Assembly: GCA_027578915.1 (NCBI GenBank)
Contig: JANBTT010000016.1
Span: 1 to 64,000 of the forward strand
Length of the DNA stretch: 64,000 nucleotides
DNA from: Coemansia sp. RSA 1200
Lineage: Eukaryota > Kickxellomycota > Kickxellomycetes > Kickxellales > Kickxellaceae
Direction of reading: 5' to 3'
The notes below the pieces were generated by a model, which was not told where the DNA came from, did not search any database, and saw only the letters and a list, made by a program, of their open reading frames with translations. The translations under genes were made by a program, and so were the position numbers. This document shows, piece by piece, positions 1 to 10,065 of this stretch (positions are counted from its first letter, which is position 1; each line of letters begins with the position of its first letter).

Positions 1-58
1 CCGGTTATCACAGCGGATTCTGATTCCGCTAACCCGAGTTCGAATCTCGGTGGGACCT
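1..58 (+). tRNA. tRNA-Gln (anticodon CUG), 5' end cut by window edge
   Basis: This is the 3' three quarters of a tRNA gene. The anticodon stem GCGGA/TCCGC closes a seven-base loop TTCTGAT, giving anticodon CTG, which reads CAG for glutamine. The T arm CCGAG-TTCGAAT-CTCGG is intact, and the acceptor strand ends TGGGACC plus discriminator T, as is usual for eukaryotic tRNA-Gln. The 5' acceptor strand and part of the D arm lie outside the window. A run of five Ts from about position 61 is a Pol III terminator. Confidence 0.93.
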
Positions 59-192
59 TGTTTTTGCTTTTTTATTTGTTGGGTTATAAAGTGGTGCGCT
101 TTTAAGTGATAAATGGCTAGAGTATATTGGCATTAATTTTCCAGCGACACAATATAAAATTACAATATATTCAAAATAGAAACATATCATCG

Positions 193-3100
193 CTATTGAT
201 CCTTTTTAATGACAGGCTGAAGAAGATTGGCTATAGTGTCCAGCTTCTTGTCAATGTCAGACATTTTAGCTTCAAGATGAGCAATTCTTTTCTCAGTAGC
301 CTTTGCTTGGGCCGTAGCAGATTCAGCAGCAAAGTTATTTTCAGGCACAATGTTGGAGTTCGCGAGTGGTGTTTGGTAAGGTCTGCGATAGCGTTTCCAC
401 GTATCCATCAATGCCATCCAACGGGATGATGTGTCATTACCATCAGCAATCAGCGTCGGAGATTTAGCCAAGCTCCTTTGTGACAAGCTAGCAGCGTTTG
501 GCCGTCTCTTGGATAGGGCAGAAGTAGCGGACTGGCTATTATAACCACCTATTTGGCGGGTGCCTTGCTGACCGTGCTGCTCAGAGCTGTCGCTGTCGCC
601 GTCAACCGATCCGGAAAACGCATACTCGTCAATATCAGACTTGCGTATCTTGATCATGGCCAGTTCTTTTTCAGATAGGCCGCATTCTGCACGCAAAGCA
701 CGGCGACGCATGCCGGACTGGGATCTCCACCACCTGCTCAGCCTCTTGAACAACCAGTACAGGGTCAGATGAGGCAAGTAGGCAAATAGCAGAACAGCGC
801 TGCGTATAAGCGCAAAAGAACGGTGCGATAACAGCCTTGTGGCTTTGCGGAGAGGCCAGAATACCAGCATTTGCAAAAGGTTTAGCGGTGGAACGCACGG
901 GTACGTTTGGTTAGCACTGACGTATTCGGTGATACGCATAGTGTATGCAAAACAGAACTCCTGAGCAGAGTTCTGGCGGATCTCCATCATGCACTGGTTG
1001 ATGACGCCGATAAGGATGTTGTACAGAATTAGCATTGATACGCCAATGTACATGCTCATGACGATGTATCCAACATAGGGGCCAAAGAGGTAGGCATGGT
1101 CCCAGCCTAGCAACGCAGAGCCAAAGAAGATCTTTGCCATCAGGGCCCAGATGCTGGCGGCCGCCATGTCATTGTGCTTCTTGCTCAGCGAATAGAATGT
1201 CTGAAAGAAGCCGGTGGTCATAACAATAAGCAGGGCAAAGAACAGACTGGTACCTGCGATAATCCTACGGACCTGGATAATGATTGTGCCAAAGAACTCG
1301 AACTGGTCAAGAACGGAAAACAGACGGGGCCAGAGCATCGATGCGTTGAGCGCAAGCACATCGTATGCCTCGTCAAGATCCGCCTGGGACCCTGTCCACA
1401 GGCACCGCACACGCAGCGCAAAGAAAGCAATAAACACCGCGTAAATGGACAGGTCGAGAATATTCCACACGCTCTTCAGATACACCGACAGACCGTTTTC
1501 GCGGCACTGGCGGATCTCGTCGGCAATGTATGCAAGGGCGCAAGTGTGCAGAACAACCTCCTGCAGCGTCACCCGCTCGTGACGCTCCAGCGAAACAAGC
1601 GTGTAGAGCCAGAGGAAGAAGAAGGCGTGGACCATGGTCAGAATGTTCTCAAACATCGGAATGCGGAGAGGTGCAAGCGTTTGAGCCAGCCATGTTTCAA
1701 TGGGACGTTTCCAGCCAGCCGCAGACGATGCTTCGGAAATGTGCCGCGAGCCCCTATGTCCCACGCAAGGCGGGGGCTGCGTGAAAGGCAAGTGCTGCTG
1801 AGGCGGATCCACTATTTCCTGCGAACTGTCGTAGGCTGAATCGGTGCGATGCACAAACGAGATCTTGGCCATTGACGGGGAGCTGGTGCTCTCGGGGAAC
1901 TCGGATACGCGCTTCTCCCGCAGACACACGCAGCTGAAGCCCTTCCAGTGCACCGTGCCGTTCCAAAGCAAGTGAACAACCTCGCCCACAAGCTTATGCG
2001 CACAGAACCGTTTCGCCTCCGAGCGGATGGCAACCTCAAGGGCGCGCTCAACAAGAATACGCGTGCCGCCCGACAGATACTCCTTGGAGATCTCGCGGAT
2101 TGGCGTTGCGTAGCCGCTAGCACACCTTGACGAGGCGGCAGTGGACAGAGCAGGCGGAGGCGATTCTGTCCCGCCGCTGTGTTCCAGAGAAATATCGCCA
2201 GCCTTGCCCAGACGGTACACGCGGACACGCTGGTCTTCGGATAGCAACGACATGTGGCGCTCGCCAGAGATCATTGCCAGAAGAGTCGCGGCATCGCCTT
2301 CCCGCGGTCGCATGTATGTTCGTTTTCTGCGGGACACGGGGACGCTCTGCCGGTGCTGCTGATCGAGGGACTCTTGGAAAAGCCCGATTCCAACACGCAG
2401 GGCGTCGATATCCACAGGTGTGTACTTGACGCAGAGTGCGCTAACAAGGACCTGCTTACCTAGTTTGTATAGAGCCTTGGCGCAGATAATGGCCAGGGAC
2501 TCTGCGACCTCCGCGCGACTCTGGTGAAGTTCCGCCTGCGACTGTCCGGCGCTTGCAAGAACAAGAAAGTAGTCCCTGTTAGCCAGTGCCGCATACAGAA
2601 TTGCCGCGCTGGGCAACGGACCACCATCATGCGCTGGTGGTGCTCTATCTCCGCGTAGCCTGCGCTGTTTGCACGGCTGTTGTTGCTGCGTATCCTCTTC
2701 GCCTTTGTTCGGCGACGGCTGTTGCGCATCGATGGCCTGAAGCGCATTGCCTAGGGAATCGACCAGTGTTTGCGCATAGTTGCTGCGCTGGTGTCGCATA
2801 TCCCCGGGTCTCCAGACACCGCAGCGCTCGCGCACCGCCCGCCACAAAGGCGTAACAAGATTCAGCTGCACGTCAGGCGAGTGGATTTGGCCAGATGAAA
2901 GCACAACAGCCACATGCTCCAGGAGCAGACGACGGATAGTCAGGATCTCGAAGAAGGCTGTCACTGGGTTGTGGTCGTCGGCCAGTTCGTATGCTTGGAG
3001 GTCGAAGCTGTCGAAGCGCCCGGCTTCGATGGCATTTGGTGGCTGTTGTGTGGTTCGACCGGCTGACCCGTATCCTGACGGCTCGTGCGGTGCAAAGTCT

Positions 3101-3246
3101 CCGTCCAGCTCATCTACAAGCAGATTGTGGTCCTGACTCTCTGCGTTGGAAGGGGCGTTGAGAGGCGTGGTTTCAGAAAAGACGGCACCCGCAGCACCCG
3201 TTCGTATTAGCAATGAGGCCTGCTGGTCAAGCCGATATGGGGGCAT
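193..3246 (-). CDS. YVC1: TRPY/Yvc1-like vacuolar cation (TRP) channel
   Basis: This is a probable vacuolar Ca2+-permeable channel of the fungal TRPY family, which releases stored Ca2+ during osmotic or mechanical stress. I chose the ATG at 3246 because the 22 codons upstream encode only a hydrophobic low-complexity leader; the protein is then 1,017 residues. A long charged cytosolic N-terminal half comes first. Hydrophobic spans begin near residue 540 (HAFFFLWLYTLVSLE) and include VWNILDLSIYAVFIAFFAL near 590. A pore-like segment (IFFGSALLGWDHAYLFG) and last helix (MLILYNILIGVINQCM) lie near 680-740. The end carries a short coiled coil (ATEKRIAHLEAKMSDIDKKL), typical of fungal Yvc1 homologues. 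It is much longer than the 675-residue yeast protein, mainly from disordered Ser/Gln-rich N- and C-terminal regions. No intron is seen. Family assignment is firm; vacuolar location is inferred from yeast. Confidence 0.82.
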   Translation of the reverse strand: MPPYRLDQQASLLIRTGAAGAVFSETTPLNAPSNAESQDHNLLVDELDGDFAPHEPSGYGSAGRTTQQPPNAIEAGRFDSFDLQAYELADDHNPVTAFFEILTIRRLLLEHVAVVLSSGQIHSPDVQLNLVTPLWRAVRERCGVWRPGDMRHQRSNYAQTLVDSLGNALQAIDAQQPSPNKGEEDTQQQQPCKQRRLRGDRAPPAHDGGPLPSAAILYAALANRDYFLVLASAGQSQAELHQSRAEVAESLAIICAKALYKLGKQVLVSALCVKYTPVDIDALRVGIGLFQESLDQQHRQSVPVSRRKRTYMRPREGDAATLLAMISGERHMSLLSEDQRVRVYRLGKAGDISLEHSGGTESPPPALSTAASSRCASGYATPIREISKEYLSGGTRILVERALEVAIRSEAKRFCAHKLVGEVVHLLWNGTVHWKGFSCVCLREKRVSEFPESTSSPSMAKISFVHRTDSAYDSSQEIVDPPQQHLPFTQPPPCVGHRGSRHISEASSAAGWKRPIETWLAQTLAPLRIPMFENILTMVHAFFFLWLYTLVSLERHERVTLQEVVLHTCALAYIADEIRQCRENGLSVYLKSVWNILDLSIYAVFIAFFALRVRCLWTGSQADLDEAYDVLALNASMLWPRLFSVLDQFEFFGTIIIQVRRIIAGTSLFFALLIVMTTGFFQTFYSLSKKHNDMAAASIWALMAKIFFGSALLGWDHAYLFGPYVGYIVMSMYIGVSMLILYNILIGVINQCMMEIRQNSAQEFCFAYTMRITEYVSANQTYPCVPPLNLLQMLVFWPLRKATRLLSHRSFALIRSAVLLFAYLPHLTLYWLFKRLSRWWRSQSGMRRRALRAECGLSEKELAMIKIRKSDIDEYAFSGSVDGDSDSSEQHGQQGTRQIGGYNSQSATSALSKRRPNAASLSQRSLAKSPTLIADGNDTSSRWMALMDTWKRYRRPYQTPLANSNIVPENNFAAESATAQAKATEKRIAHLEAKMSDIDKKLDTIANLLQPVIKKDQ

Positions 3247-3912
3247 CGAGTACAAATACAATAATAGAAATAAAAAATAAAACAACGAAAAAGTCCGATA
3301 GTCACTAGACAAGCTATAAAGCCAGAAACAGGTCAGTTGAAAGGCGCGTATCCGATTAATAATGGATGTGGTGGGCTCTAGAGATGTCTAGCACAAATCG
3401 TAAACAAAGTGGAAGAGAAAAGAGCACCACTATTGTCCTGTTCGCAAAAGAATCTCCGTTTTTATTCTCCCCTCCCCCCATCTTCTTGCTTCTACCCCTC
3501 ATAACCTTTTCCTTTAAAGCGACGACAGTTGTGTGGAAAGAGCAGGACCAACATAAAGGCACGTGGTGGGAGCTACACATGCTATGTTATTACTTCATTG
3601 CACTCACAAAGGTCACTGTGACGACAGCAGCAAACAGAAAATAACTAAAAAGAGACCTTGGAATGCTGCTGCTGATCTTGGATAATACAAGGGCATGATT
3701 ACCACGGCCTGCAGAGTTTTAGCCCTAATGCGCCCCTCCCATCGATCTTCTTGATGCGAAAGAATGAAGGAGAGAAAGAGACAGCGAAAAACCCAACCAC
3801 CACCTCTTTGTTCTTCCTTTATCTATTGCTAAATATTCTGATAACCAAGCAAGCGGCCTCCGCCTCTTTTTGTCACCTTTTACCAATCTTGATTTAAACC
3901 GCCGCGTACACC
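3247..3912. promoter_or_regulatory. Divergent intergenic region, T-rich
   Basis: This is the shared upstream region of the minus-strand TRPY channel and the plus-strand membrane protein. It is pyrimidine-rich on the plus strand with scattered A/T runs. I see no further gene or clear regulatory motif. Confidence 0.4.
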
Positions 3913-4440
3913 ATGAACTCATTAACACGAAGATTGCTGTTGATATGGCCACCACCACCAGTGCGGGCAATCCGCTGGTCCAAACACACATTGCAGAAGC
4001 CCTTCTTGACAAATCGGATCAAAGGGGCCGCGTATTCCACACAGGACGAGACAGAGGCGTATTTGGAGACAGCGAAGAAGCAGTTACGGGAGTACCAGGA
4101 TTGGCGGCGACACTTTAGATGGTCGCCAGAAATGGTGCGCCAAATCTTGCGCGACTACTCGCTATGGTCGGTTCTAGCGCTCCTCGCATACTATAATCTG
4201 AACAAGAGACAGGAGAGAGAAGCGTACGATGCAGAGACCTTTGTGCTTATCGACGATCTGCGGGAAAAGATATACAGGCTTGATCCATGCAACCGCATGT
4301 TGAAGGACTCGATCTGGGAACACAAGCGGCAAGAAGAGGAGAAACAGAAGGAGGAGGAGGAGCTTAGAAAGGCGTCAGAAGATGCTAGCAATAGCTCTGG
4401 AAGCGGTGGTCGTAAACGAGGAACCGCTGTGATGTTCTAA
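3913..4440 (+). CDS. Small single-pass, probably mitochondrial protein of unknown function
   Basis: This 175-residue protein is not one I recognise. Its first 40 residues are rich in Arg/Lys/Ser with almost no acidic residues (MNSLTRRLLL, RAIRWSKHTLQ), as in a mitochondrial presequence, and GAAYST near residue 38 resembles a cleavage zone. One hydrophobic segment near residues 83-93 (LWSVLALLAYY) could span a membrane. The C-terminal third is a charged Glu/Lys helix ending in a Ser/Gly tail. It converges on RPB10 with only 86 bp between stop codons. A role in the inner membrane is an inference from composition only. Confidence 0.6.
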   Translation: MNSLTRRLLLIWPPPPVRAIRWSKHTLQKPFLTNRIKGAAYSTQDETEAYLETAKKQLREYQDWRRHFRWSPEMVRQILRDYSLWSVLALLAYYNLNKRQEREAYDAETFVLIDDLREKIYRLDPCNRMLKDSIWEHKRQEEEKQKEEEELRKASEDASNSSGSGGRKRGTAVMF

Positions 4441-4526
4441 GCGTTTTTCATGATGTTGTTATTATTATTGTTAAAAAGAAAACAAAGGAGAAAGTATGAA
4501 ACGAAACAAAGGAGGAGCGTCGAGCT

Positions 4527-4751
4527 CTAAGCACCAACGGTATTCAGGTTTCTTTCCTGAGGGTTATACTGCAGTAGTTTTTCAATAAGGTCGACGTGGG
4601 TAAGCACCATGCGCCGACAGCAATAGCGCTTCAGATCCAGCTCGTCAAGCGCGTCGCCGTCGGTGAATTCCTGCTCAATAAGCTCCAGGTATTTCTCCCA
4701 CTTGTTGCCAACAACCTTTCCGCAGGTGAAGCAGCGTACTGGAATGATCAT
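4527..4751 (-). CDS. RPB10: RNA polymerases I, II and III subunit Rpb10 (RPABC5)
   Basis: This is the small zinc-binding subunit shared by all three nuclear RNA polymerases. The 74-residue product opens MIIPVRCFTCGK, has the invariant CFTCGK zinc half-site, and carries the atypical second half-site as adjacent cysteines in RYCCRRM near residues 42-48. The final VDLIEKLLQYN helix is also standard. Length is slightly above the usual 67-71 residues because of a short C-terminal tail. The gene is single-exon, converges on the upstream gene, and diverges from RRP15 across 378 bp. Confidence 0.96.
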   Translation of the reverse strand: MIIPVRCFTCGKVVGNKWEKYLELIEQEFTDGDALDELDLKRYCCRRMVLTHVDLIEKLLQYNPQERNLNTVGA

Positions 4752-5129
4752 TTTGTCGGATTTGTGAAATAGAATAAATCAATAAATACAGAAACACGTA
4801 AAAAAAAAAAAAAGGAAAATAGGGAAGAAAGGTTCCGAATTTTATAATGTCGCTTTATTTAGCTTGGTGGAAGAAAAAAATAAAGCATGCTGATCCTATG
4901 ATTATTAATCTAATCAACCATGGAACTGAAAAAAAAAGTACAACTAAAACCAAACGACGTTTTTTCACATCTTTCTCAACGATATATTTTTATTTTACTT
5001 TTACTAAACAGACGAAAAGCATATACTTGTCGGTGTATTGTAAAGATAATATTTTCCAAATCACGCTATTTACATTTATATAACCAAAACACAACAGAGG
5101 GAATAATACCGTGAGTTTTTTCATTTACA
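4752..5129. promoter_or_regulatory. Divergent promoter between RPB10 and RRP15
   Basis: This is 378 bp of very AT-rich DNA containing poly(A) tracts near 4800 and several T-rich runs. Both flanking genes serve ribosome or transcription machinery, so co-expression from a shared promoter is plausible but not shown. No coding signal is seen. Confidence 0.4.
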
Positions 5130-5774
5130 ATGGGCGACAAGGCGGAAGCGACAAAAAAGAGAAAAGGCGGCGCTAAAAAGGGCGGAATAACGGCCAAAGC
5201 ACTGAAACCACAAAAGACGAAACAACAAAAGGCGGAAGGGGAGGACATGCAGGACGACGTGGAGATGCAGGAGGATTCAGATGCATCGAGCATGGACGAC
5301 GGAGACACAACAGATGCAGAGTCAGACTACGAGGCAATGGCCAAGAAGCGCAAGCAGGATCTTAAGAAGACCAAGACAAAGACGGCAGACGCCGAGGAGT
5401 TTGCCGACATCCTTTCATCGATTCTGACGCAGGATGTGCAGAACGATCGGAGTGCGCCTATTATGGCCAAGGACAAGACGCGGGAGCGAATGATAAAGGA
5501 GGAGAAGCTGAACTATAGGGCGCGCAAGGCGTTGACGGAGGAAAAACGCTTGCTTCTTAGCAAGGATCGGGTGATCCCGACCTTTGAGACCATGAACTAC
5601 GAAAGAGGTCTGCGGAAGGTGGCCACCAGGGGCGTGATCAAGCTCTTTAATGTTGTGAAGGCGCAGCAGGCGGAACTTGACAAGATCAATGCTGTTCAGA
5701 CCACGCAGACCGAAAAGGTCGCAGACATGTCAAAGTCAAAGTTCCTTGATCTGCTGAAGGCAAAGACAAGCTAG
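5130..5774 (+). CDS. RRP15: Ribosomal RNA-processing protein Rrp15
   Basis: This is a nucleolar factor for 60S subunit pre-rRNA processing. The 214-residue protein starts with a Lys-rich basic segment (residues 8-35), then an acidic stretch (EDMQDDVEMQEDSD). The Rrp15 domain occupies about residues 85-200: AEEFADILSSILTQDV, then the conserved RGLRKVATRGVIKLFNVVKAQQ. The C-terminus KSKFLDLLKAKTS is also typical. It is somewhat shorter than yeast Rrp15 (250 residues). The gene is single-exon with no oddities. Confidence 0.88.
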   Translation: MGDKAEATKKRKGGAKKGGITAKALKPQKTKQQKAEGEDMQDDVEMQEDSDASSMDDGDTTDAESDYEAMAKKRKQDLKKTKTKTADAEEFADILSSILTQDVQNDRSAPIMAKDKTRERMIKEEKLNYRARKALTEEKRLLLSKDRVIPTFETMNYERGLRKVATRGVIKLFNVVKAQQAELDKINAVQTTQTEKVADMSKSKFLDLLKAKTS

Positions 5775-6647
5775 AATTCCTATGGCTTTTTTATTTTATT
5801 GAAGTGAAACAAGGCCAAAGATATTGAAACATCTAATTAGCACCGGGACGTATTTACCAGCGCGACAGAATGTGATGGATAATTATATATATAAAGTTGG
5901 ATAATGCGATATATGTGGATATGGATATATGGATGAGCACACTAATGTAAACAAAATAGGTGTCATTTTCTCTTTTCTCCAGTACGCCAACTGTGACTGT
6001 TGGATGCAAAAAAGCGGACACAAACGTAGTGCCCCTGCCTTAATGACGAGTGTAATATGTGCAGAAGCGAAATGAGAAAGGTAAATAGATTATTTTTTGT
6101 TTTTTTTTGGGAGGGGGCCAATAAATTAGAGGAGAGCAGCAGACGTTATTCATAGAGAATTGTAAATGTCTCTTTTTTTCCACCTGTTCAAGATGAGCAA
6201 GAAAAGGGGGTGGGTTTGCTCACAATCCCTTGAGCAAAGAAAGGAACCAAAAAAGTTGATGTTGCAGCGCCTTGCTTTGTTCGCACAATAAAAAGCCTTG
6301 TCCCTTCGCAGCTCCTTTTTTTCTTTATTTTTTCGTTATTCTATTCTGCCAGGCCGGACATTCAAGCAAGGTCAGTTGGGCAGTCTTCTCTGCTTTCCAC
6401 TCCTGTTGTTTTGTTCCTCTGCCGTCGTCGTCCCAAGCAGCACTGGGAAAAGAGTATAGTCAAGAGCGCCACTGCTGCCATCTCGTCCATTATCTAGACT
6501 GGCCTCCTTTTCACATTTCCCAGCTCCTTTTTTACTTCCTAACCACCTCACCCAGGCCTCCCCCCAAAAAAATTTCCGCAAGACAAGACAAGACATTATT
6601 CTCATTCTTCCACTCGATCAAAGCAGGCTCAATGCAAAGCAGGTGGG
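5775..6647. other. Intergenic region, no gene seen
   Basis: This is convergent 3' flank between RRP15 and the minus-strand Byr4/Bfa1-like gene. It is AT-rich, with a TATATATAA stretch near 5884 and a T-run with a G-run near 6105. Open frames here have no family resemblance and low-complexity composition, so I call none. Confidence 0.5.
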
Positions 6648-8339
6648 CTATGTAGACGAGGACTTTGGGAACCAGTGGCGAGCAAAAGCGGCATAGTCGA
6701 TGCTCTCACGATGATAGGCCTCAATCTGCTCATCGGTCAACACAAAGCAGTTTCTATTGTTATCGACAGCGATGGCATCCGAAGCGCTTCTTAGGCGGTT
6801 GGCATGGTGGATAGAGTCGATGGGCGGAAGGAGGGGCTCAAGGGGTAGGTCAGCAATGTTCCAAAACGGATTGGCGTGTGGGCCGCGGGCGTTTTCCTCA
6901 TCCTCAGCATCCTCTTCCATTTCGTTTGGGGTTATCCATCGCAAATTGTGCGGGTCGAATATCGGGCGAGCTCGCCTGCAAGCATCGCCACCATCAGCGC
7001 CGCCGCTACCGCCAGCCACACCGGCAATCGCGGCCGCTGCTGCCGCTGGAGAAATCAGTGTTGGACGCCCAGCGTCGACTGCAGCACGCACCGCCAGCGG
7101 TGACCTTGGGCTCCTCGGGCGCAATCCAATGGCGCCACTAGCGTGCTTCGCAGGACTGGTAGGGAGCTGGCGATGCTGCTGCCAGAACACGCTCTGGCTG
7201 TGGTCTGAAGCAAAGGCGGCAGACGCCGCATCGTGGTCTGGTCCATCAACGACCATATCCTCGGGCAGCGCGGGTACGAGGTTTGGATTTCCCGCGCGCT
7301 GTGAGATCTTACGCACAAGCTTATCGGCATCGATTGGCCGCTCGCTTCGTGTAGCGCTGCTGGAACGAAGCTGGCGTTCGGATTCGGCAATGGCGTTGGC
7401 GATGCGCGACCCTTCCTCCTCGTTTCCTACCCACATACGCGTGGCGGGGTCGTAACGTACGCACCCGATGACTATTGGCTCCGTGGCGCGCTGTGTGTTT
7501 CTAATAAGCATTGGCCGCCTTGACGACCGCTGCTGGGCGTGGAGGGGTTGCTGCTGAGTTTGCTGTTGAGATTGTTGGTGCTTGTTCTGCTGCTGGCTCT
7601 CCTGCCGCTGCTGCCATTCCAGAAGCCGCTGTCTGGACGATGCAATTTTCTGCTGGCGCCGTGTGGGTCGCTCATCAGCAGCCACTGCCGGCGCTGTTGC
7701 CAGACCAAGCCCAAGCCCAAGCGTCAGCGGGTCTCCGAGTGCGGCAGACGGAGAAAGCGAAGTCATTGCGCGCGGACGGGACACCACAGCCGAAGCAACG
7801 TACGAGGCAGGCGGCGTAGGCGTAGTGTATGTGGACATGGCCTTCATTGCGGATGGAGGCGCAGAATGGTCAACAGCTGTCGCGCCAGACATGGCGATAT
7901 CATCCAGTAAAACCTGTGCGGCAGTTGGGTTCGACCAGTCGAGGTCGCGGGGCCTAGGCGTTTTCCACTCGGCAAGCTGCCGCTCAAGTTCCTCCTCCTC
8001 CTCGGGAATAACCAGGTCGTCGTAATTCTCATCGTCTGCTGTCTCCGTAAACCGTTGCAGCAGGTCTCGCGTCGATGCAAACGACCTTGCTGCCGGCCGA
8101 TTCATGTTTGCTCCGCCTCTTGGTTTTAGCGTGTGCATGTTGCTTGGCAGCAGCGTCAGTGGCGAATACGCGGTTGCTGCTGGCAGCTGTGAGCACGACC
8201 CGGCCTTGCTGAACTTTGGGACGCCTGCGTGTTCGGTTGTTACGCTGTCGTCTATTATCAGTCCGTAGTCATCGTCCTCGTCGTCCTCTGGGTGCTCGGC
8301 CCATTTCGAAAGCTTTTGTTCAAGGTTTAGTTTAGGCAT
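6648..8339 (-). CDS. Byr4/Bfa1-like spindle-checkpoint GAP subunit
   Basis: This is a 563-residue, mostly disordered protein. Its C-terminal half has two spaced copies of a motif I associate with the Byr4/Bfa1 family: VRYDPATRMWVGNEEE, then IFDPHNLRWITPNE. In yeasts Byr4/Bfa1 pairs with Cdc16/Bub2 as the two-part GAP for the Spg1/Tem1 GTPase, holding back septation or mitotic exit from the spindle pole body. The N-terminus opens with an acidic cluster (EDDEDDDYGLIIDD) and then EEEEELERQLAEWKTP. The middle is Gln-rich, with homopolymer runs. The end (QIEAYHRESIDYAAFARHWF) looks like a conserved helix. The assignment rests on motif memory without alignment, so it is moderate. Confidence 0.55.
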   Translation of the reverse strand: MPKLNLEQKLSKWAEHPEDDEDDDYGLIIDDSVTTEHAGVPKFSKAGSCSQLPAATAYSPLTLLPSNMHTLKPRGGANMNRPAARSFASTRDLLQRFTETADDENYDDLVIPEEEEELERQLAEWKTPRPRDLDWSNPTAAQVLLDDIAMSGATAVDHSAPPSAMKAMSTYTTPTPPASYVASAVVSRPRAMTSLSPSAALGDPLTLGLGLGLATAPAVAADERPTRRQQKIASSRQRLLEWQQRQESQQQNKHQQSQQQTQQQPLHAQQRSSRRPMLIRNTQRATEPIVIGCVRYDPATRMWVGNEEEGSRIANAIAESERQLRSSSATRSERPIDADKLVRKISQRAGNPNLVPALPEDMVVDGPDHDAASAAFASDHSQSVFWQQHRQLPTSPAKHASGAIGLRPRSPRSPLAVRAAVDAGRPTLISPAAAAAAIAGVAGGSGGADGGDACRRARPIFDPHNLRWITPNEMEEDAEDEENARGPHANPFWNIADLPLEPLLPPIDSIHHANRLRSASDAIAVDNNRNCFVLTDEQIEAYHRESIDYAAFARHWFPKSSST

Positions 8340-10065
8340 TGCCGGTGGGTATTGCTTAATGAGTGTGAGAAAAATGAAAAAGAAAAAGAGAGAGGAAATT
8401 GAGATTTACATGCAAAAAAGGATAATACGGAAAAAAAGAGGTGAAGAAAAGGTTTGGATATACAGGGCTTAATGATAAAAAGAAATAAAGCATGCGTGTA
8501 AAAAAATCGACAAGGAAAAAAGAACAAAATAATATAAAATAAATAGAAAAACAATCAATAGTGAAAGGAAAAAAGGCTTTGGCGCTGGTGGAAAAAAAGC
8601 CGAACGAAAGGCAATGACAACAAGCCAGTCTAACTTTTTTCTTTTCTCTGCTTTAACTCAGGTACTTTCTACGCCGCCAATACAACAAACCCTTGGCTTT
8701 TTCTTTTTCAATACATTAATTTTTTATCTTGCAGGCCATTCAGCATCAATGGGTGTTCGTCCTGACCGACTTGCTTCCAAGTCAAGGCAAGACGCATGGA
8801 TATGCTTCTTTTTTTTCTCCCGCTTCCTGATGAAGAATCAAGGTCCCCCATCCCACCGATATTTAATGCCAAAATAGCTCCATTTCTTCGCTCTTCCTCT
8901 CCTCCAGTGCCCAAGCAAATTGCAGCATGCGGACATTGAAAAAAAAGTGTCTGATCTGGCTTTTGAAAAAAAGAGACCCTCTTTTGTTCGGTTGTTCGCA
9001 ATTCGCTCTTTTTTCTTCTCCCTCCCCCAAAAAAGAGAGGCACACTCTCTATTAGAGTGTTGAAGCCAAACCAAGCAGCAACAAGCAGCAGCTGTTCCAT
9101 GTCAATGTAGGAAGTGGGGGCGGGTGGGGGAGGAGCAAATCTGTTCGCCACTTTAGTCAGGCATCTGTGCATGCATATCCCGCCCCATCTTGCTTGGACA
9201 CGCAAGTGTAGAAAATGGATGCACAAGCCCTGATCCTCAGTTTTTCTCATCATTGTTACCCACACACTCTTTTGTGCTACTTAATGGAAAGAGAACAAGT
9301 ATATTGATCAACAGCGCAATCGGCACACACGGATACAGACACACAGACATGCATATACCGTTTCAATAGACATGTAATGAACTGCGAGCAACTCTATTGG
9401 CCGCATGGTGTTTTACGGTCGAAAAAAAGAACTCATGACATTCCCCTCTCATTCAATCCATTTTCCAATACATCTGGTCCCTTTTTATTTTAACAGAAAC
9501 GAAAAAGAGAGTTGTGTGCATACCCGTCATCATTAACATCAGCATCATCACGCCAGTGCTTGTGATCTTTGCACCTTCTTCCTTGAATCCCTTTTTTCCC
9601 ACCAAATTTGTGTATCTGACAAGTATCCAAACACAAAATTCTATCAATGACAACAAAACATTCTCCACACTTTATATTGAGCTGAAAGCTGGTAGAGTGT
9701 GAATATTCGGCGTTTCTTTTCTCAATCCTCGTTTGTTGTGGACCTACTGGACTCGGGATTGGCGACGTGAGAATAAGGCAAATTGATTTAGTTGCTTGGA
9801 CACATGTCGCCTGTGTCCTCCGCATCATCTTTGCAGGTGCTGTAAACATCCTTCTTTACTTCCTTTCTCACATGCTGTTCTGCTTCACAGAAGCCCCTTC
9901 TCCCGCTCTGCCCGATTTCCCTTGTTTTCTTCGCCACATGAGAAACGGAAATATGATTTGCAATTAGTTCCACATCAGCATACACAGAGCTCACTGAAAC
10001 CACAATTTAACTCCATTAAACGGATTTATAGAAAAGACACGAGAAAAGATAAAGAGGTCGAAAGA
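8340..10065. other. Gene-poor 1.7-kb stretch
   Basis: This stretch is T-rich pyrimidine DNA upstream of the Byr4/Bfa1-like gene and downstream of THI20. A minus-strand open frame at 8708-9265 (185 codons) and another at 9490-9849 (119 codons, Cys/His-rich) have ordinary non-coding composition and no recognisable domain. I do not call them genes. Confidence 0.5.

Noticed and set aside
8708..9265. 185-codon minus-strand ORF
   Set aside because: Composition is like the surrounding pyrimidine-rich DNA, contains long Phe/Lys runs from T/A tracts, and has no recognisable domain or promoter.
9490..9849. 119-codon Cys/His-rich minus-strand ORF
   Set aside because: Cysteine spacing fits no zinc-finger class and competing plus-strand frames look equally plausible.
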